In this document: positions 36,599 to 50,500 of the stretch, piece by piece | Layout of the letters: each line of letters begins with the position of its first letter | Position numbering within the stretch: position 1 is the stretch's first letter | NCBI GenBank assembly: GCA_949752795.1 | Contig: CATKHW010000286.1 | Coordinates: 496,001-560,000 of the forward strand | Reading direction: 5' to 3' | Origin: Hyperoodon ampullatus | Taxonomy: Eukaryota > Chordata > Mammalia > Artiodactyla > Ziphiidae | DNA: 64,000 nt | The notes under the pieces: generated by a model | Seen by the model: only the letters and a program-made list of their open reading frames with translations | The model's database searches: none | Told to the model about the DNA's origin: nothing | Made by a program: the position numbers and the translations under genes

Positions 36599-38336
36599 CT
36601 TGGCCAAAAAGGGCGTATGCGTTTTCACCTGAATAGATTCAGGAGAAAATGCATACGCTCTTTTTGGCCAAGTGCATCATTGTCGAAGTTGTGCCCCTCT
36701 TCCTGTGCTTTAAAGGTGATTCCAATGTACCTCTTGAAATCTGTTTCCTGCTATTCTGCCTCGCATTCAAGTCCGCCTCCTTGCCTTCCCTCAACAGATT
36801 TTTGGACGATAGTTGTCCTTTATTACTCGGACAGTTGTGAATTGCTGTGCCCCTGAGCTCCATTTTTCAACTCGTTTTTGGTGAGCTGACCACAAGTCCA
36901 AAATTTTGGTTCAGGACCTATGCTGGTTTCCAGTGGGGGGCTGAGACTTTGGTTAATTCTTCTTCCTGCCAGGAAGTTAGAGTGATATGTGCCCGTCCAA
37001 ATGCCTAACAGCTACTCCCTCATTTGTTCTCCCTCTTCCCTTTCATCCTCTGACAAATTGGCAACCTGTGCGAACCAGGAGGTTAAAGGGGTTGTTTCCC
37101 CAACTTGGAAGGTTGATAGTAAAGCGGATGGTAAGTCAAACCGGAGCACCAGGAGAGGGACTATTCGTTGAGTTGTAGAAACCTTTTGTATTCACAGTGT
37201 GTCCGTTCTCTAGGTTTCCCGTACATGTTATAACTGTAGTAATATTCCCTTCAACCTGGAGAGTTGGGACCCATGGAATGGGTGCTATGCATATTTGCTT
37301 TAAGGGGTCTGCATTGGCTCACCCAATCTCACCAATCCTCTCAGTCCCAAGTGTCCAGCCTTATGCCACATCCAGCTGTCATTGTAGATAGGGTCATTCC
37401 AGGTTTCATCAGAGACCCTGAAGGAATTGTAAAGAATTTCCCAGTTGTTTTGTTTTGTTTTTGAAATTCCTTTTTATAGTGGGTTTGAGCTGATTCTCGC
37501 TGCCATGTTTATGCCAGTCTAGACACACTTGATTCCCTTACGGAGACATATCAATACATAGGTTTTAAGATTCTTACAAGTCAGATATATTCCTCTGCGG
37601 GAAGTATGGGGTTTTGAGTCCCTTTCACTGAGGAAGGTGTAGGTCTTCACTATTCCATAGTTGGTTTTTGGAACGGTACCTGTGCTTATATCAAACTCTG
37701 GTTTTATGCATCACCCCACCTCTCCTTCCCCCTTAAGCAGGCATAAGAGTGTTTTCTAAATGTGAGACACTGTTCTCTTTCCTAACTCAGTTCAAGTGTA
37801 GCCATGTTTACAGGATCTTCATAAGTGATATCTTATGATAAGTTTCTTTTTCTCTGTGACTTATTTCACTTAGAATCATCGTACCTGAATCCACCCATTT
37901 TGCTGCTACTGGTCTTATGACATTGATTTCATGGCTGAGGAATATTCCATCGTACGTAAGTACCACAATTTTTTGAACCATTTTTATATTTCTTGGGATA
38001 TTTAAGGTGTACCCAAGTTGAGGTCCTTGTAAGCAGTGCAGCCCTAAATTTTGGGGTGGCTGTGTCTTATTGATTTTCAGTTTTCCCAAGGTATATTCCC
38101 TAGACTGGAAGTGCCCTTGGCTCTGTAGCTCTGTCCTTTACTTGTTTTAGGGAACACAATGCACTCCTCCAGAGAGGCAGTTGGCAATTTACATCCCGCC
38201 CATCAGCATAACAAGGCTCCCTGTTCTCCAGGGCCTGTCTTGCCTTTCTGGTTTTTACACACTTTGTGGATGTCCCTTTTGACCGGTGGGAAGTGACACA
38301 TCTTTGTAGTGTAGATTTGCATTGCCCGCTTGCTTG
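36599..38336. repeat. Satellite monomer 16
   Basis: Several palindrome mismatches (TTCACCTGAATAGATTC, AAAATGCATACGCTC). Shares subfamily markers with monomer 15. Confidence 0.93.
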
Positions 38337-40074
38337 CTTGGCCAAGAACGGCGTATGCGTTTTCTCCTGAATATATTCAGGAGAAAACGCATACGCCCTT
38401 TTTGGCCAAGTGCATCATTGTCGATGTTGTGCCCCTCTTCCTGTGCTTTAAAGGCGATTCCAACGTACCTCTTGAAATCTGTTTCCTGCTATTCTGCCGC
38501 GCTTTCAAGTCCGCCTCGTTGCCTTCCCTCAACAGATTTTTGGACGATAGTTGTCCTTTATTACTTGGCCAGTTTGTGAATTGCTGTGCCCCTGGGCTCC
38601 ATTTTTCAACTCGTTTTTGGTGAGCTGACCGCAAGCCCAAAATTTTGGTTCAGGACCTATACTGTTTCCCGATGGGTGGCTGAGACTTTGCTTAATTCTT
38701 CTTCCTGCCGGGAAGTTAGAGTGATATGTGCCCGTCCAAATGCCTTACAGCTACTCTCTCATTGGTTCTCCCTCTTCCCTTTCATCCTCTGCCAAATTGG
38801 CAACCTGTGTGAACCAGGAGGTTAAAGGGGCTGTCTCTCCAAGTTGGGAGGTTGATAGTAAAGCAGATGGAAAGACAAACCGGAGCACCAGGAGAGGGAC
38901 TATTCGTTGAGTTTTAGAAACCTTTCATATTCACAGTGTGTCCGTTCTCTAGGTTTCCCCTACATGTTATAGCTGAAGTAATATTCCCTTCAACCTGGAG
39001 AGTTGGGACTCATGGAATGGGTGCCATGCATTATTGCTTTAAAGGGTCTGCATTTGCTAACCCAATCTCACCAATCCTCTCAGTCCCAAGTGTCCAGCCT
39101 TATGCCACATAGAGCTGTCGTTGTAGATAGGGTCATTCCAGGTTTCATCAGAGACCCTGAAGGAATTGTAAAGAATTTCCCAGTTTTTTGTTTTGTTTTT
39201 GAAATTCATTTTTATAGTGGGTTTGAGCAGATTCTCGCTGCCATGTTTATGCCAGTCTAGACACACTTGATTCCCTTACGGTGACATATCAATACATAGG
39301 TTTTAAGATTCTTACTAGTCAGATATATTCCTCTGCGGGAAATATGGGTTTTTGAGTCCCTTTCACTGAGGAAGGTGTAGGTCTTGTCTATTCCATAGTT
39401 GGTTTTTGGAACGGTACCTGTGCTTATATCAAACTCTGGTTTTATGCATCACCCCACCTCTCCTTCCCCCTTAAGCAGGCATAAGAGTGTTTTCTAAATG
39501 TGAGACACTGTTCTCTTTCCTAACTCAGTTCAAGTGTAGCCGTGTTTACAGGATCTTCATAAGTGATATCTTATGATAAGTTTCTTTTTCTGTGTGACTT
39601 ATTTCACTTAGAATCATCGTACCTGAATCCATCCATTTTACTGCTACTGGTCATATGACATTGATTTCATGTCTGAGGGATATTCCATCGTACATAAGTA
39701 CCACAATTTTTTGAACTATTTTTATATTTCCTGGGATATTTAAGGTGTACCCAAGTTGAGGTCCTTGTAAGCAGTGCAGCCCTAAATTTTGGGGTGGCTC
39801 TGTCTTATTGACTTTCAGTTTTCCCAAGGTATATTCCCTAGACTGGAAGTGCCCTTGGCTCTGTAGCTCTGTTGTTTACTTGTTTTAGGGAACACAATGT
39901 ACTCCTCCAGAGAGGCAGTTGGCAATTTACATCCCGCCCATCAGCATAACAAGGCTCCCTGTTCTCCAGGGCCTCTCTTGCCTTTCTGGTTTTTACACAT
40001 TTTGTGGATGTCCCTTTTGACCGGTGGGAAGTGATACTTATTTGTAGTGCAGATTTGCATTGCCCGCTTGCTTC
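38337..40074. repeat. Satellite monomer 17
   Basis: Left arm altered (CCAAGAACGGCG), right arm standard; 1,738 bp. Confidence 0.93.
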
Positions 40075-41811
40075 CTTGGCCAAAAAGGGCGTATGCGTTT
40101 TCTCCTAAATGTATTCATGAGAAAACGCATACACCCTTTTTGGCCAAGTGCATCATTGTCGAAGTTGTGCCCCTCTTCCTGTGCTTTAAAGACGATTCCA
40201 ACGTACCTCTTGAAATCTGTTTCCTGCTATTCTGCCTCGCTTTCAAGTCCGCCTCGTTGCCTTCCCTCAACAGATTTTTGGACGATAGTTGTCCTTTATT
40301 ACTCGGCCAGTTTGTGAATTGCTGTGCCCCTGAGCTCCATTTTTCAACTCGTTTTTGGTGAGCTGACCGCAAGTCCAAAATTTTGGTTCAGGACCTATGC
40401 TGGTTCCCGGTGGGGGCTGAGATTTTGGTTAATTCTTCTTCCTGCCGGGAAGTTAGAGTGATATGTGCCCGTCCAAATGCCTAACAGCTACTCTCTCATT
40501 GGTTCTCCCTCTTCCCTTTCATCCTCTGCCAAATTGGCAACCTGTGCGAACCAGGAGGTTAAAGGGGCTGTCTCTCCAAGTTGTGAGGTTGATAGTAAAG
40601 CAGATGGAAAGTCAAACCGGAGCACCAGGAGAGGGACTATTCGTTGAGTTTTAGAAACCTTTCGTATTCACAGTGTGTCCGTTCTCTAGGTTTCTCGTAC
40701 ATGTTATAACTGTAGTAATATTCCCTTCAACCTGGAGAGTTCGGGCCCATGGAATGGGTGCCATGCATTATTGCTTTAAACGGTCGGCATTTGCTCACCC
40801 AATCTCACCAATCCTCTCAGTCCCAAGTGTCCAGCCTTTTGCAACATCCAGCTGTCGTTGTAGATAGGGTCATTCCAGGTTTCATCAGAGACCCTGAAGG
40901 AATTGTAAAGAATTTCCCAGTTTTTTGTTTTGTTTTTGAAATTCCTTTTTATAGTGGGTTTGAGCTGATTCTCGCTGCCATGTTTATGCCAGTCTAGACA
41001 CACTTGATTCCCTTACGGTGACATATCAATACATAGGTTTTAAGATTCTTACTAGTCAGATATACTCCTCTGCTGGAAATATGGGGTTTTGAGTCCCTTT
41101 CACTGAGGAAGGTGTAGGTCTTGTCTATTCCATAGTTGGTTTTTGGAACGGTACCTGTGCTTATATCAAACTCTGGTTTTATGCATCACCCCACCTCTCC
41201 TTCCCCCTTAAGCAGGCATAAGAGTGTTTTCTAAGTGTGAGACACTGTTCTCTTTCCTAGCTCAGTTCAAGTGTAGCCATGTTTACAGGATCTTCATAAG
41301 TGATAGCTTATGATAAGTTTCTTTTTCTGTGTGACTTATTTCACTTAGAATCATCGTACCTGAATCCACCCATTTTGCTGCTACTGGTCTTATGACATTG
41401 ATTTCATGGCTGAGGGATATTCCATCGTACGTAAGTACCACAATTTTTTGAACCATTTTTATATTTCCTGGGATATTTAAGGTGTACCCAAGTTGAGGTC
41501 CTTGTAAGCAGTGTAGCCCTAAATTTTGGGGTGGCTCTGTCTTATTGACTTTCAGTTTTCCCAAGGTATATTCCCTAGACTGGAAGTGCCCTTGGCTCTG
41601 TAGCTCTGTTGTTTACTTGTTTTAGGGAACACAATGTACTCCTCCAGAGAGGCAGTTGGCAATTTACATCCCGCCCATCAGCATAACAAGGCTCCCTGTT
41701 CTCCAGGGCCTGTCTTCCCTTTCTGGTTTTTACACATTTTGTGGATGTCCCTTTTGACCGGTGGGAAGTGATACTTCTTTGTAGTGCAGATTTGCATTGC
41801 CCGCTTGCTTG
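40075..41811. repeat. Satellite monomer 18
   Basis: Palindrome altered at the centre (CTCCTAAATGTATTCATGAG) and at ACACCC in the right arm. The L1 half carries TTATTGACTTTCAG, shared with the preceding copy. Confidence 0.93.
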
Positions 41812-43542
41812 CTTGGCCAAAAAGGGCGTATGCGTTTTCTCCTGAAAGAGAAAACGCATACGCCCTTTTTGGCCCAGTGCATCATTGTCGAATTTGTGCC
41901 CCACTTCCTGTGCTTTAAAGGCGATTCCAACGTACCTCTTGAAATCTTTTTCCTGCTATTCTGCCTCGCTTTCAAGTCCGCCTCGTTGCCTTCCCTCACC
42001 AGATTTTTGGACGATAATTGTCATTTATTACTTGGCCAGTTTGTGAATTGCTGTGCCCCTGAGCTCCATTTTTCCACCGTTTTTTGTTAGCTGACCGCAA
42101 GTCCAAAATTTTGGTTCAGGACCTATGCTGGTTCTCGGTGGTTGGCTGAGACTTTGGTTAATTCTTCTTCCTTCCGGGAAATTACAGTGATATGTGCCCG
42201 TCCAAATGCCTAACAGCTACTCTCTCATTGGTTCTCCCTCTTCCCTTTCATCCTCTGCCAAACTGGCAATCTGTGCGAACCAGGAGGTTAAAGGGGCTGT
42301 CTCTCCAAGTTGGGAGATTGATAGTAAAGGAGATGGAAAGTCAAACCGGAGCACCAGGAGAGGGACTATTCGTTGAGTTTTAGAAACCTTTCGTATTCAC
42401 AGTGAGTCCGTTCTCTAGGTTTCCCGTACATGTTATAACTGTAGTAATATTCCCTTCAACCTGGAGAGTTGGGACCCATGGAATAGGTGTCATGCATTAT
42501 TGCTTTAAAGGGTCTGCATTTGTTCACCCAATCTCACCAATCGTCTCAGTCCCAAGTGTCCAGCATTATGCCACATCCAGCTGTCGTTGTAGATAGGGTC
42601 ATTCCAGGTTTCATCAGAGACCCTGAAGGAATTGTAAAGAATTTCCCAGTTTATTTTGTTTTGTTTTTGAAATTCCTTTTTATAGTGGGTTTGAGCTGAT
42701 TCTCGCTGCCATGTTTATGCCAGTCTAGAGACACTTAATTCCCTTATGGAGATATATCAATACATAGGTTTTAAGTTTCTTACTACTCTGATATATTCCT
42801 CTGCGGGAAATATGGGGTTTTGAGTCCCTTTCACTGAGGAAGGTGTAGGTCTTCTCTATTCCATAGTTGGTTTTTGGAACGGTACATGTGCTTATATCAA
42901 ACTCTGGTTTTATGCATCACCCCACCTCTCCTTCCCCCTTAAGCAGGCATAAGAGTGTTTTCTAAATGTGAGACACTGTTCTCTTTCCTAACTCAGTTCA
43001 AGTGTAGCCATGTTTATAGGATCTTCATAAGTGATATCTTATGATAAGTTTCTTTTTCTGTGTGACTTATTTCACTTAGAATCATCGTACCTGAATCCAC
43101 CCTTTTTGCTGTTACTGGTCTTATGACATTGATTTCATGGCTGAGGGATATTCCATCGTACGTAAGTACCACAATTTTTTGAACCATTTTTATATTTCCT
43201 GGGATACTTAAGGTGTATCCAAGTTGAGGTCCTTGTAAGCAGTGCAGCCCTAAATTTTGGGGTGGCTCTGTCTTATTGATTTTCAGTTTTCCCAAGGTAT
43301 ATTCCCTAGACTGGAAGTGCCCTTGGCTCTGTAGCTCTGATGTTTACATGTTTTAGGGAACACAATGCACTCCTCCAGAGAGGCAGTTGGCAATTTACAT
43401 CCCGCCCATCAGCATAACAAGGCTCCCTGTTCTCCAGGGCCTGTCTTGCCTTTCTGGTTTTTACACATTTTGTGGATGTCCCTTTTGACCGGTGGGAAGT
43501 GACACTTCTTTGTAGTGCAGATTTGCATTGCCCGCTTGCTTG
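41812..43542. repeat. Satellite monomer 19 (palindrome centre deleted)
   Basis: The palindrome has lost 8 bp at its axis: CTCCTGAAAGAGAAAACG replaces the normal 26-base centre, leaving a 66-bp element. The unit is correspondingly 1,731 bp. Confidence 0.93.
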
Positions 43543-45281
43543 CTTGGCCAAAAAGTGCGTATGCGTTTTCTCCTGAATATATTCAGGAGAAAACGCATAC
43601 GCCCTTTTTGGCCAAGTGCATCATTGTCGAAGTTGTGCCCCTCTTCCTGTGCTTTAAAGGCGATTCCAACGTACCTCTTGGAATCTGTTTCCTGCTATTC
43701 TGTCTCGCTTTCAAGTCCACCTCGTTGCCTTCCCTCAACAGATTTTTGGACGATAGTTGTCCTTTATTACTCGGCCAGTTTCTGAATTGCTTTGCCCCTG
43801 AGCCCCATTTTTCAACACGTTTTTGGTGAGCTGACCGCAAGTCCAAAATTTTGGTTCAGGACCTATACTGGTTCCCGGTGGGTGGCTGAGACTTTGGTTA
43901 ATTCTTCTTCCTGCAGCGAAGTTAGAGTGATATGTGCCCGTGCAAATGCCTAACAGCTACTCTCTCATTGGTTCTCCATCTTCCCTTTCATCCTCTGCCA
44001 TATTGGAAACCTGTGCGAACCAGGAGGTTAAAGGGGCTGTCTCTCCAAGTTGGGAGATTGATAGTAAAGCAGATGGAAAGTCAAACCGGAGCACCAGGCG
44101 AGGGAGTATTCGTTGAGTTTTAGAAACCTTTCGTATTTACAGTGTGTCCGTTCTCTAGGTTTCTCGTATATGTTATAACTGTAGTAATATTCCCTTCAAC
44201 CTGGAGAGTTCGGACCCATGGAATGGGTGCCATGCATTATTGCTTTAAAGGGTCTGCATTTGCTCACCCAATCTCACCAATCCTCTCAGGCCCATGTGTC
44301 CAGCCTTATGCCACATCCAGCTGTCGTTGTAGATAGGGTCATTCCAGGTTTCATCAGAGACCCTGAAGGAATTGTAAAGAATTTCCCAGTTTTTTTGTTT
44401 TGTTTTTGAAATTCCATTTTATAGTGGGTTTGAGCTGATTCTCGCTGCCATGTTTATGCCAGTCTAGACACACTTGATTCCCTTACGGAGACATATCAAT
44501 ACATAGGTTTTAAGATTCTTACTAGTCAGATATATTCCTCTGCGGGAAATATGGGGTTTTGAGTCCCTTTCACTGAGGAAGGTGTAGGTCTTGTCTATTC
44601 CATAGTTGGTTTTTGGAACGGTTCCTCTGCTTATATCAAACTCTGGTTTTATGCATCACCCCACCTCTCCTTCCCCCTTAAGCAGGCATAAGAGTGTTTT
44701 CTAAATGTGAGACACTGTTCTCTTTCCTAACTCAGTTAAAGTGTAGCCATGTTTACAGGATCTTCATAAGTGATATCTTATGATAAGTTTCCTTTTCTGT
44801 GTGACTTATTTCACTTAGAATCATCGTACCTGAATCCACCCATTTTGCTGCTACTGGTCTTATGACATTGATTTCATGGCTGAGTGATATTCCATCGTAC
44901 GTAAGTACCACAATTTTTTGAACGATTTTTATATTTCCTGGGATATTTAAGGTGTACCCAAGTTGAGGTCCTTGTAAGCAGTGCAGCTCTAAATTTTGGG
45001 GTGGCTCTGTCTTATTGATTTTCAGTTTTCCCAAGGTATATTCCCTAGACTGGAAGTGCCCTTGGCTCTGCAGCTCTGTTCTTTACTTGTTTGAGGGAAC
45101 ACAATGCACTCCTCCAGAGAGGCAGTTGGCAATTTACATCCCGCCCATCAGCATAACAAGGCTCCCTGTTCTCCAGGGCCTGTCTTGCCTTTCTGGTTTT
45201 TACACATTTTGTGGATGTCCCTTTTGACCGGTGGGAAGTGATACTTCTTTGTAGTGCAGATTTGCATTGCCCGCTTGCTTG
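43543..45281. repeat. Satellite monomer 20
   Basis: One left-arm mismatch (AAAGTGCG). Private changes TTTCTGAATTGCTTTGCC near 43,780-43,797. Confidence 0.93.
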
Positions 45282-47020
45282 CTTGGCCAAAAAGGGCGTA
45301 TGCGTTTTCTCCTGAATATATTCAGGAGAAAACGCATACGCCGTTTTTGGCCAAGTGCATCATTGTCGAAGTTGTGTCCCTCTTCCATTGCTTTAAAGGC
45401 GATTCCAACGTACCTCTTGAAATCTATTTCCTGCTATTCTGCCTCGCTTTCAAGCCTGCCTCGTTGCCTTCCCTCAACAGATTTTTGGACGATAGTTGTC
45501 CTTTATTACTCGGCCAGTTTGTGAATTGCTGTGCCCCTGAGCTCCATTTTTCAACTCGTTTTTGGTGAGCTGACCGCAAGTCCAAAATTTTGGTTCAGGT
45601 CCTATACTGTTTCCTGGTGGGTGGCTGAGACTTTGGTTAATTCTTCTTCCTGCAGGGAAATTACAGTGATATGTGCCCATCCAAATGCCTAACAGCTACT
45701 CTCTCTTTGGTTCTCCCTCTTCCCTTTCATCCTCTGCCAAATTGGCAACCTGTGCGAACCAGGAGCTTAAAGGAGCTGTCTCCCCAAGTTGGGAGGTTGA
45801 TAGTAAAACAGATGGAAAGTCAAACCGGAGCACCAGGAGAGGGACTATTCGTTGAGTTTTAGAAACCTTTCGTATTCACAGTGTGTCCGTTCTCTAGGTT
45901 TCCCGTACATGTTATAGCTGTAGTAATATTCCCTTCAACCTGGAGAGTTGGGACCCATGGAATGGGTGCCAGGCATTTGTGCTTTAAAGGGTCTGCATTT
46001 GCTCACCCAATCTCACCAATCGTCTCAGTCCCAAGTGTCCCTCCTTATGCCACATCCAGCTGTCATTGTAGATAGGGTTATTCCAGGTTTCATCAGAGAC
46101 CCTGAAGGAATTGTAAAGAATTTCCCAGTTTTCTTGTTTTGTTTTTGAAATTCCTTTTTATAGTGGGTTTGAGGTGATTCTCGCTGCCATGATTATGCCA
46201 GTCTAGACACACTTGATTCCCTTACAGAGACATATCAATACATAGGTTTTAAGATTCTTACTAGTCAGATATATTCCTCTGTGGGAAATATGGGGTTTTG
46301 AGTCCCTTTCACTGAGGAAGGTGTAGGTCTTGTCTATTCCATAGTTGGTTTTTGGAACGGTACCTGTGCTTATATCAAACTCTGGTTTTATGCATCACCC
46401 CACCTCTCCTTCCCCCTTAAGCAGGCATAAGAGTGTTTTCTAAATATGAGACACTGTTCTCTTTCCTAACTCAGTTCAAGTGTAGCCATGTTTACAGGAT
46501 CTTCATAAGTGATATCTTATGATAAGTTTCATTTTCTGTGTGACTTATTTCACTTAGAATCATCGTACATGAATCCACCCATTTTGCTGCTACTGGTCTT
46601 ATGTCATTGATTTCATGGCTGAGGGATATTCCATCATACGTAAGTACCACAATTTTTTGAACCATTTTTATATTTCCTGGGATATTTAAGGTGTACCCAA
46701 GTTGAGGTCCTTGTAAGCAGTGCAGCCCTAAATTTTGGGGTGGCTCTGTCTTATTGATTTTCCGATTTCCCAAGGAATATTCCCTAGACTGGAAGTGCCC
46801 TTGGCTCTGTAGCTCTGTTGTTTACTTGTTTTAGGGAACACAATGTACTCCTACAGAGAGGCAGTTGGCAATTTACATCCCGCCCATCAGCATAACAAGG
46901 CTCCCTGTTCTCCAGGGCCTGTCTTGCCTTTCTGGTTTTTACACATTTTGTGGATGTCCCTTTTGACCGGTGGGAAGTGATACTTCTTTGTAGTGCAGAT
47001 TTGCATTGCCCGCTTGCTTG
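45282..47020. repeat. Satellite monomer 21
   Basis: One right-arm mismatch (CGCCGTTTTTGG). Carries the GCCAGGCATTTGTGC variant also present in type B monomers. Confidence 0.93.
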
Positions 47021-48760
47021 CTTGGCCAAAATGGGCGTATGCGTTTTCTCCTGAATATATTCAGGAGAAAACGCATACGCCCTTTTTGGCCAAGTGCATC
47101 ATTGTCGAAGTTGTGCCGCTCTTCCTGTGCTTTAAAGGCGAATCCAACGTACCTCTTGAAATCTGTTTTCTGCTATTCTGCCTCGCTTTCAAGTCCGCCT
47201 CGTTGCCTTCCCTCAACAGATTTTTGGACGATAGTTGTCCTTTATTAATCGGCCAGTTTGTGAATTGCTGTGCCCCTGAGCTCCATTTTTCAACTCGTTT
47301 TTGGTGAGCTGACCGCAAGTCCAAAATTTTGGTTCAGGACCTATGCTGGTTCCCGGTGGGGGGCTGAGACTTTGGGTAATTCTTCTTCCTGCCGGGAAGT
47401 TAGAGTGATATGTGCCCGTCTAAATGCCTAACAGCTACTTTCTCATTGGTTCTCTCTCTTCCCTTTCATCCTCTGCCAAATTGGAAACCTATGCGAACCA
47501 GGAGGTTAAAGGGGCTGTCTCTCCAAGTTGGGAGATTGATAGTAAAGCAGATGGAAAGTCAAACCGGAGCACCAGAAGAGGGACTATTCGTTGAGTTTTA
47601 GAAATCTTTCGTATTCACAGTGTGTCCATTCTCTAGGTTTCCTGTATATGTTATAACTGTAGTACTATTCCCTACAACCTGGAGAGTTGGGACCCATGGA
47701 ATGGGTGCCATGCATTATTGCTTTAAGGTGTCTGCATTTGCTCACACAATCTCACCAATCCTCTCAGTCCCAAGTGTCCAGCCTTATGCCACATCCAGTT
47801 GTCATTGTAGATAGGGTCATTCCAGGTTTCATCAGAGACCCTGAAAGAATTGTAAAGAATTTCCCAGTTTTTTTGTTTTGTTTTTGAAATTCCTTTTTAT
47901 AGTGGCTTTGAGCTGATTCTCGCTGCCATGTTTATGCCAGTCTAGACACTCTTGATTCCCTTACGGAGACATATCAATACATAGGTTTTAAGATTCTTAC
48001 TAGTCAGATATATTCCTCTGTGGGAAATATGGGGTTTTGAGTCCCTTTCACTGAGGGAGGTGTAGGTCTTGTCTATTCCATAGTTGGTTTTTGGAACGGT
48101 ACCTGTGCTTATATCAAACTCTGGTTTTATGCATCACCCCCACCTCTCCTTCCCCCTTAAGCAGGCATAAGAGTGTTTTCTAAATGTGAGACACTGTTCT
48201 CTTTCCTAACTCAGTTCAAGTGTAGCCATGTTTACAGGATCTTCATAAGTGATATCTTATGATAAGTTTCTTTTTCTGTGTGACTTATTTCACTTAGAAT
48301 CATCGTACCTGAATCCACCCATTTTGCTGCTACTGGTCTTATGACATTGATTTCATGGCTGAGGGATATTCCATCGTACGTAAGTACCACAATTTTTTGA
48401 ACCATTTTTATATTTCCTGGGATATTTAAGGTGTACCCAAGTTGAGGTCCTTGTAAGCAGTGCAGCCCTAAATTTTGGGGTGGCTCTGTCTTATTGATTT
48501 TCCGATTTCCCAAGGAATATTCCCTAGACTGGAAGTGCCCTTGGCTCTGTAGCTCTGTTGTTTACTGGTTTTAGGGAACACAATGTACTCCTACAGAGAG
48601 GCAGTTGGCAATTTACATCCCGCCAATCAGCATAACAAGGCTCCCTGTTCTCCAGGGCCTGTCTTGCCTTTCTGGTTTTTACACATTTTGTGGATGTCCC
48701 TTTTGACCGGTGGGAAGTGATACTTCTTTGTAGTGCAGATTTGCATTGCCCGCTTGCTTG
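47021..48760. repeat. Satellite monomer 22 (recent triplet)
   Basis: A 1,740-bp unit with one left-arm mismatch (AAAATGGG). Shares private markers with monomers 23 and 24: TATTAATCGGCC, TTTTCCGATTTCCC and CACCCCCACCTC. Confidence 0.94.
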
Positions 48761-50500
48761 CTTGGCCAAAATGGGCGTATGCGTTTTCTCCTGAATATAT
48801 TCAGGAGAAAACGCATACGCCCTTTTTGGCCAAGTGCATCATTGTCGAAGTTGTGCCGCTCTTCCTGTGCTTTAAAGGCGAATCCAACGTACCTCTTGAA
48901 ATCTGTTTTCTGCTATTCTGCCTCGCTTTCAAGTCCGCCTCGTTGCCTTCCCTCAACAGATTTTTGGACGATAGTTGTCCTTTATTAATCGGCCAGTTTG
49001 TGAATTGCTGTGCCCCTGAGCTCCATTTTTCAACTCGTTTTTGGTGAGCTGACCGCAAGTCCAAAATTTTGGTTCAGGACCTATGCTGGTTCCCGGTGGG
49101 GGACTGAGACTTTGGGTAATTCTTCTTCCTGCCGCGAAGTTAGAGTGATATGAGCCCGTCCAAATGCCTAACAGCTACTTTCTCATTGGTTCTCTCTCTT
49201 CCCTTTCATCCTCTGCCAAATTGGAAACCTATGCGAACCAGGAGGTTAAAGGGGCTGTCTCTCCAAGTTGGGAGATTGATAGTAAAGCAGATGGAAAGTC
49301 AAACCGGAGCACCAGAAGAGGGACTATTCGTTGAGTTTTAGAAATCTTTCGTATTCACAGTGTGTCCATTCTCTAGGTTTCCCGTATATGTTATAACTGT
49401 AGTACTATTCCCTACAACCTGGAGAGTTGGGACCCATGGAATGGGTGCCATGCATTATTGCTTTAAGGTGTCTGCATTTGCTCACACAATCTCACCAATC
49501 CTCTCAGTCCCAAGTGTCCAGCCTTATGCCACATCCAGTTGTCATTGTAGATAGGGTCATTCCAGGTTTCATCAGAGACCCTGAAAGAATTGTAAAGAAT
49601 TTCCCAGTTTTTTTGTTTTGTTTTTGAAATTCCTTTTTATAGTGGCTTTGAGCTGATTCTCGCTGCCATGTTTATGCCAGTCTAGACACTCTTGATTCCC
49701 TTACGGAGACATATCAATACATAGGTTTTAAGATTCTTACTAGTCAGATATATTCCTCTGTGGGAAATATGGGGTTTTGAGTCCCTTTCACTGAGGAAGG
49801 TGTAGGTCTTGTCTATTCCATAGTTGGTTTTTGGAACGGTACCTGTGCTTATATCAAACTCTGGTTTTATGCATCACCCCCACCTCTCCTTCCCCCTTAA
49901 GCAGGCATAAGAGTGTTTTCTAAATGTGAGACACGGCTCTTTTTCCTAACTCAGTTCAAGTGTAGCCATGTTTACAGGATCTTCATAAGTGATATCTTAT
50001 GATAAGTTTCTTTTTCTGTGTGACTTATTTCACTTAGAATCATCGTACCTGAATCCACCCATTTTGCTGCTACTGGTCTTATGACATTGATTTCATGGCT
50101 GAGGGATATTCCATCGTACGTAAGTACCACAATTTTTTGAACCATTTTTATATTTCCTGGGATATTTAAGGTGTACCCAAGTTGAGGTCCTTGTAAGCAG
50201 TGCAGCCCTAAATTTTGGGGTGGCTCTGTCTTATTGATTTTCCGATTTCCCAAGGAATATTCCCTAGACTGGAAGTGCCCTTGGCTCTGTAGCTCTGTTG
50301 TTTACTTGTTTTAGGGAACACAATGTACTCCTACAGAGAGGCAGTTGGCAATTTACATCCCGCCCATCAGCATAACAAGGCTCCCTGTTCTCCAGGGCCT
50401 GTCTTGCCTTTCTGGTTTTTACACATTTTGTGGATGTCCCTTTTGACCGGTGGGAAGTGATACTTCTTTGTAGTGCAGATTTGCATTGCCCGCTTGCTTG
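48761..50500. repeat. Satellite monomer 23 (recent triplet)
   Basis: Nearly base-for-base the same as monomer 22 over its whole 1,740 bp, with a handful of differences such as ATGAGCCCGTCC at 49,150. The closest adjacent pair in the array. Confidence 0.94.

Noticed and set aside
47021..50500. Assembly duplication of one monomer
   Set aside because: The two units differ at several bases and the period is shared with a third, so real tandem copies are more likely, though reads should confirm it.
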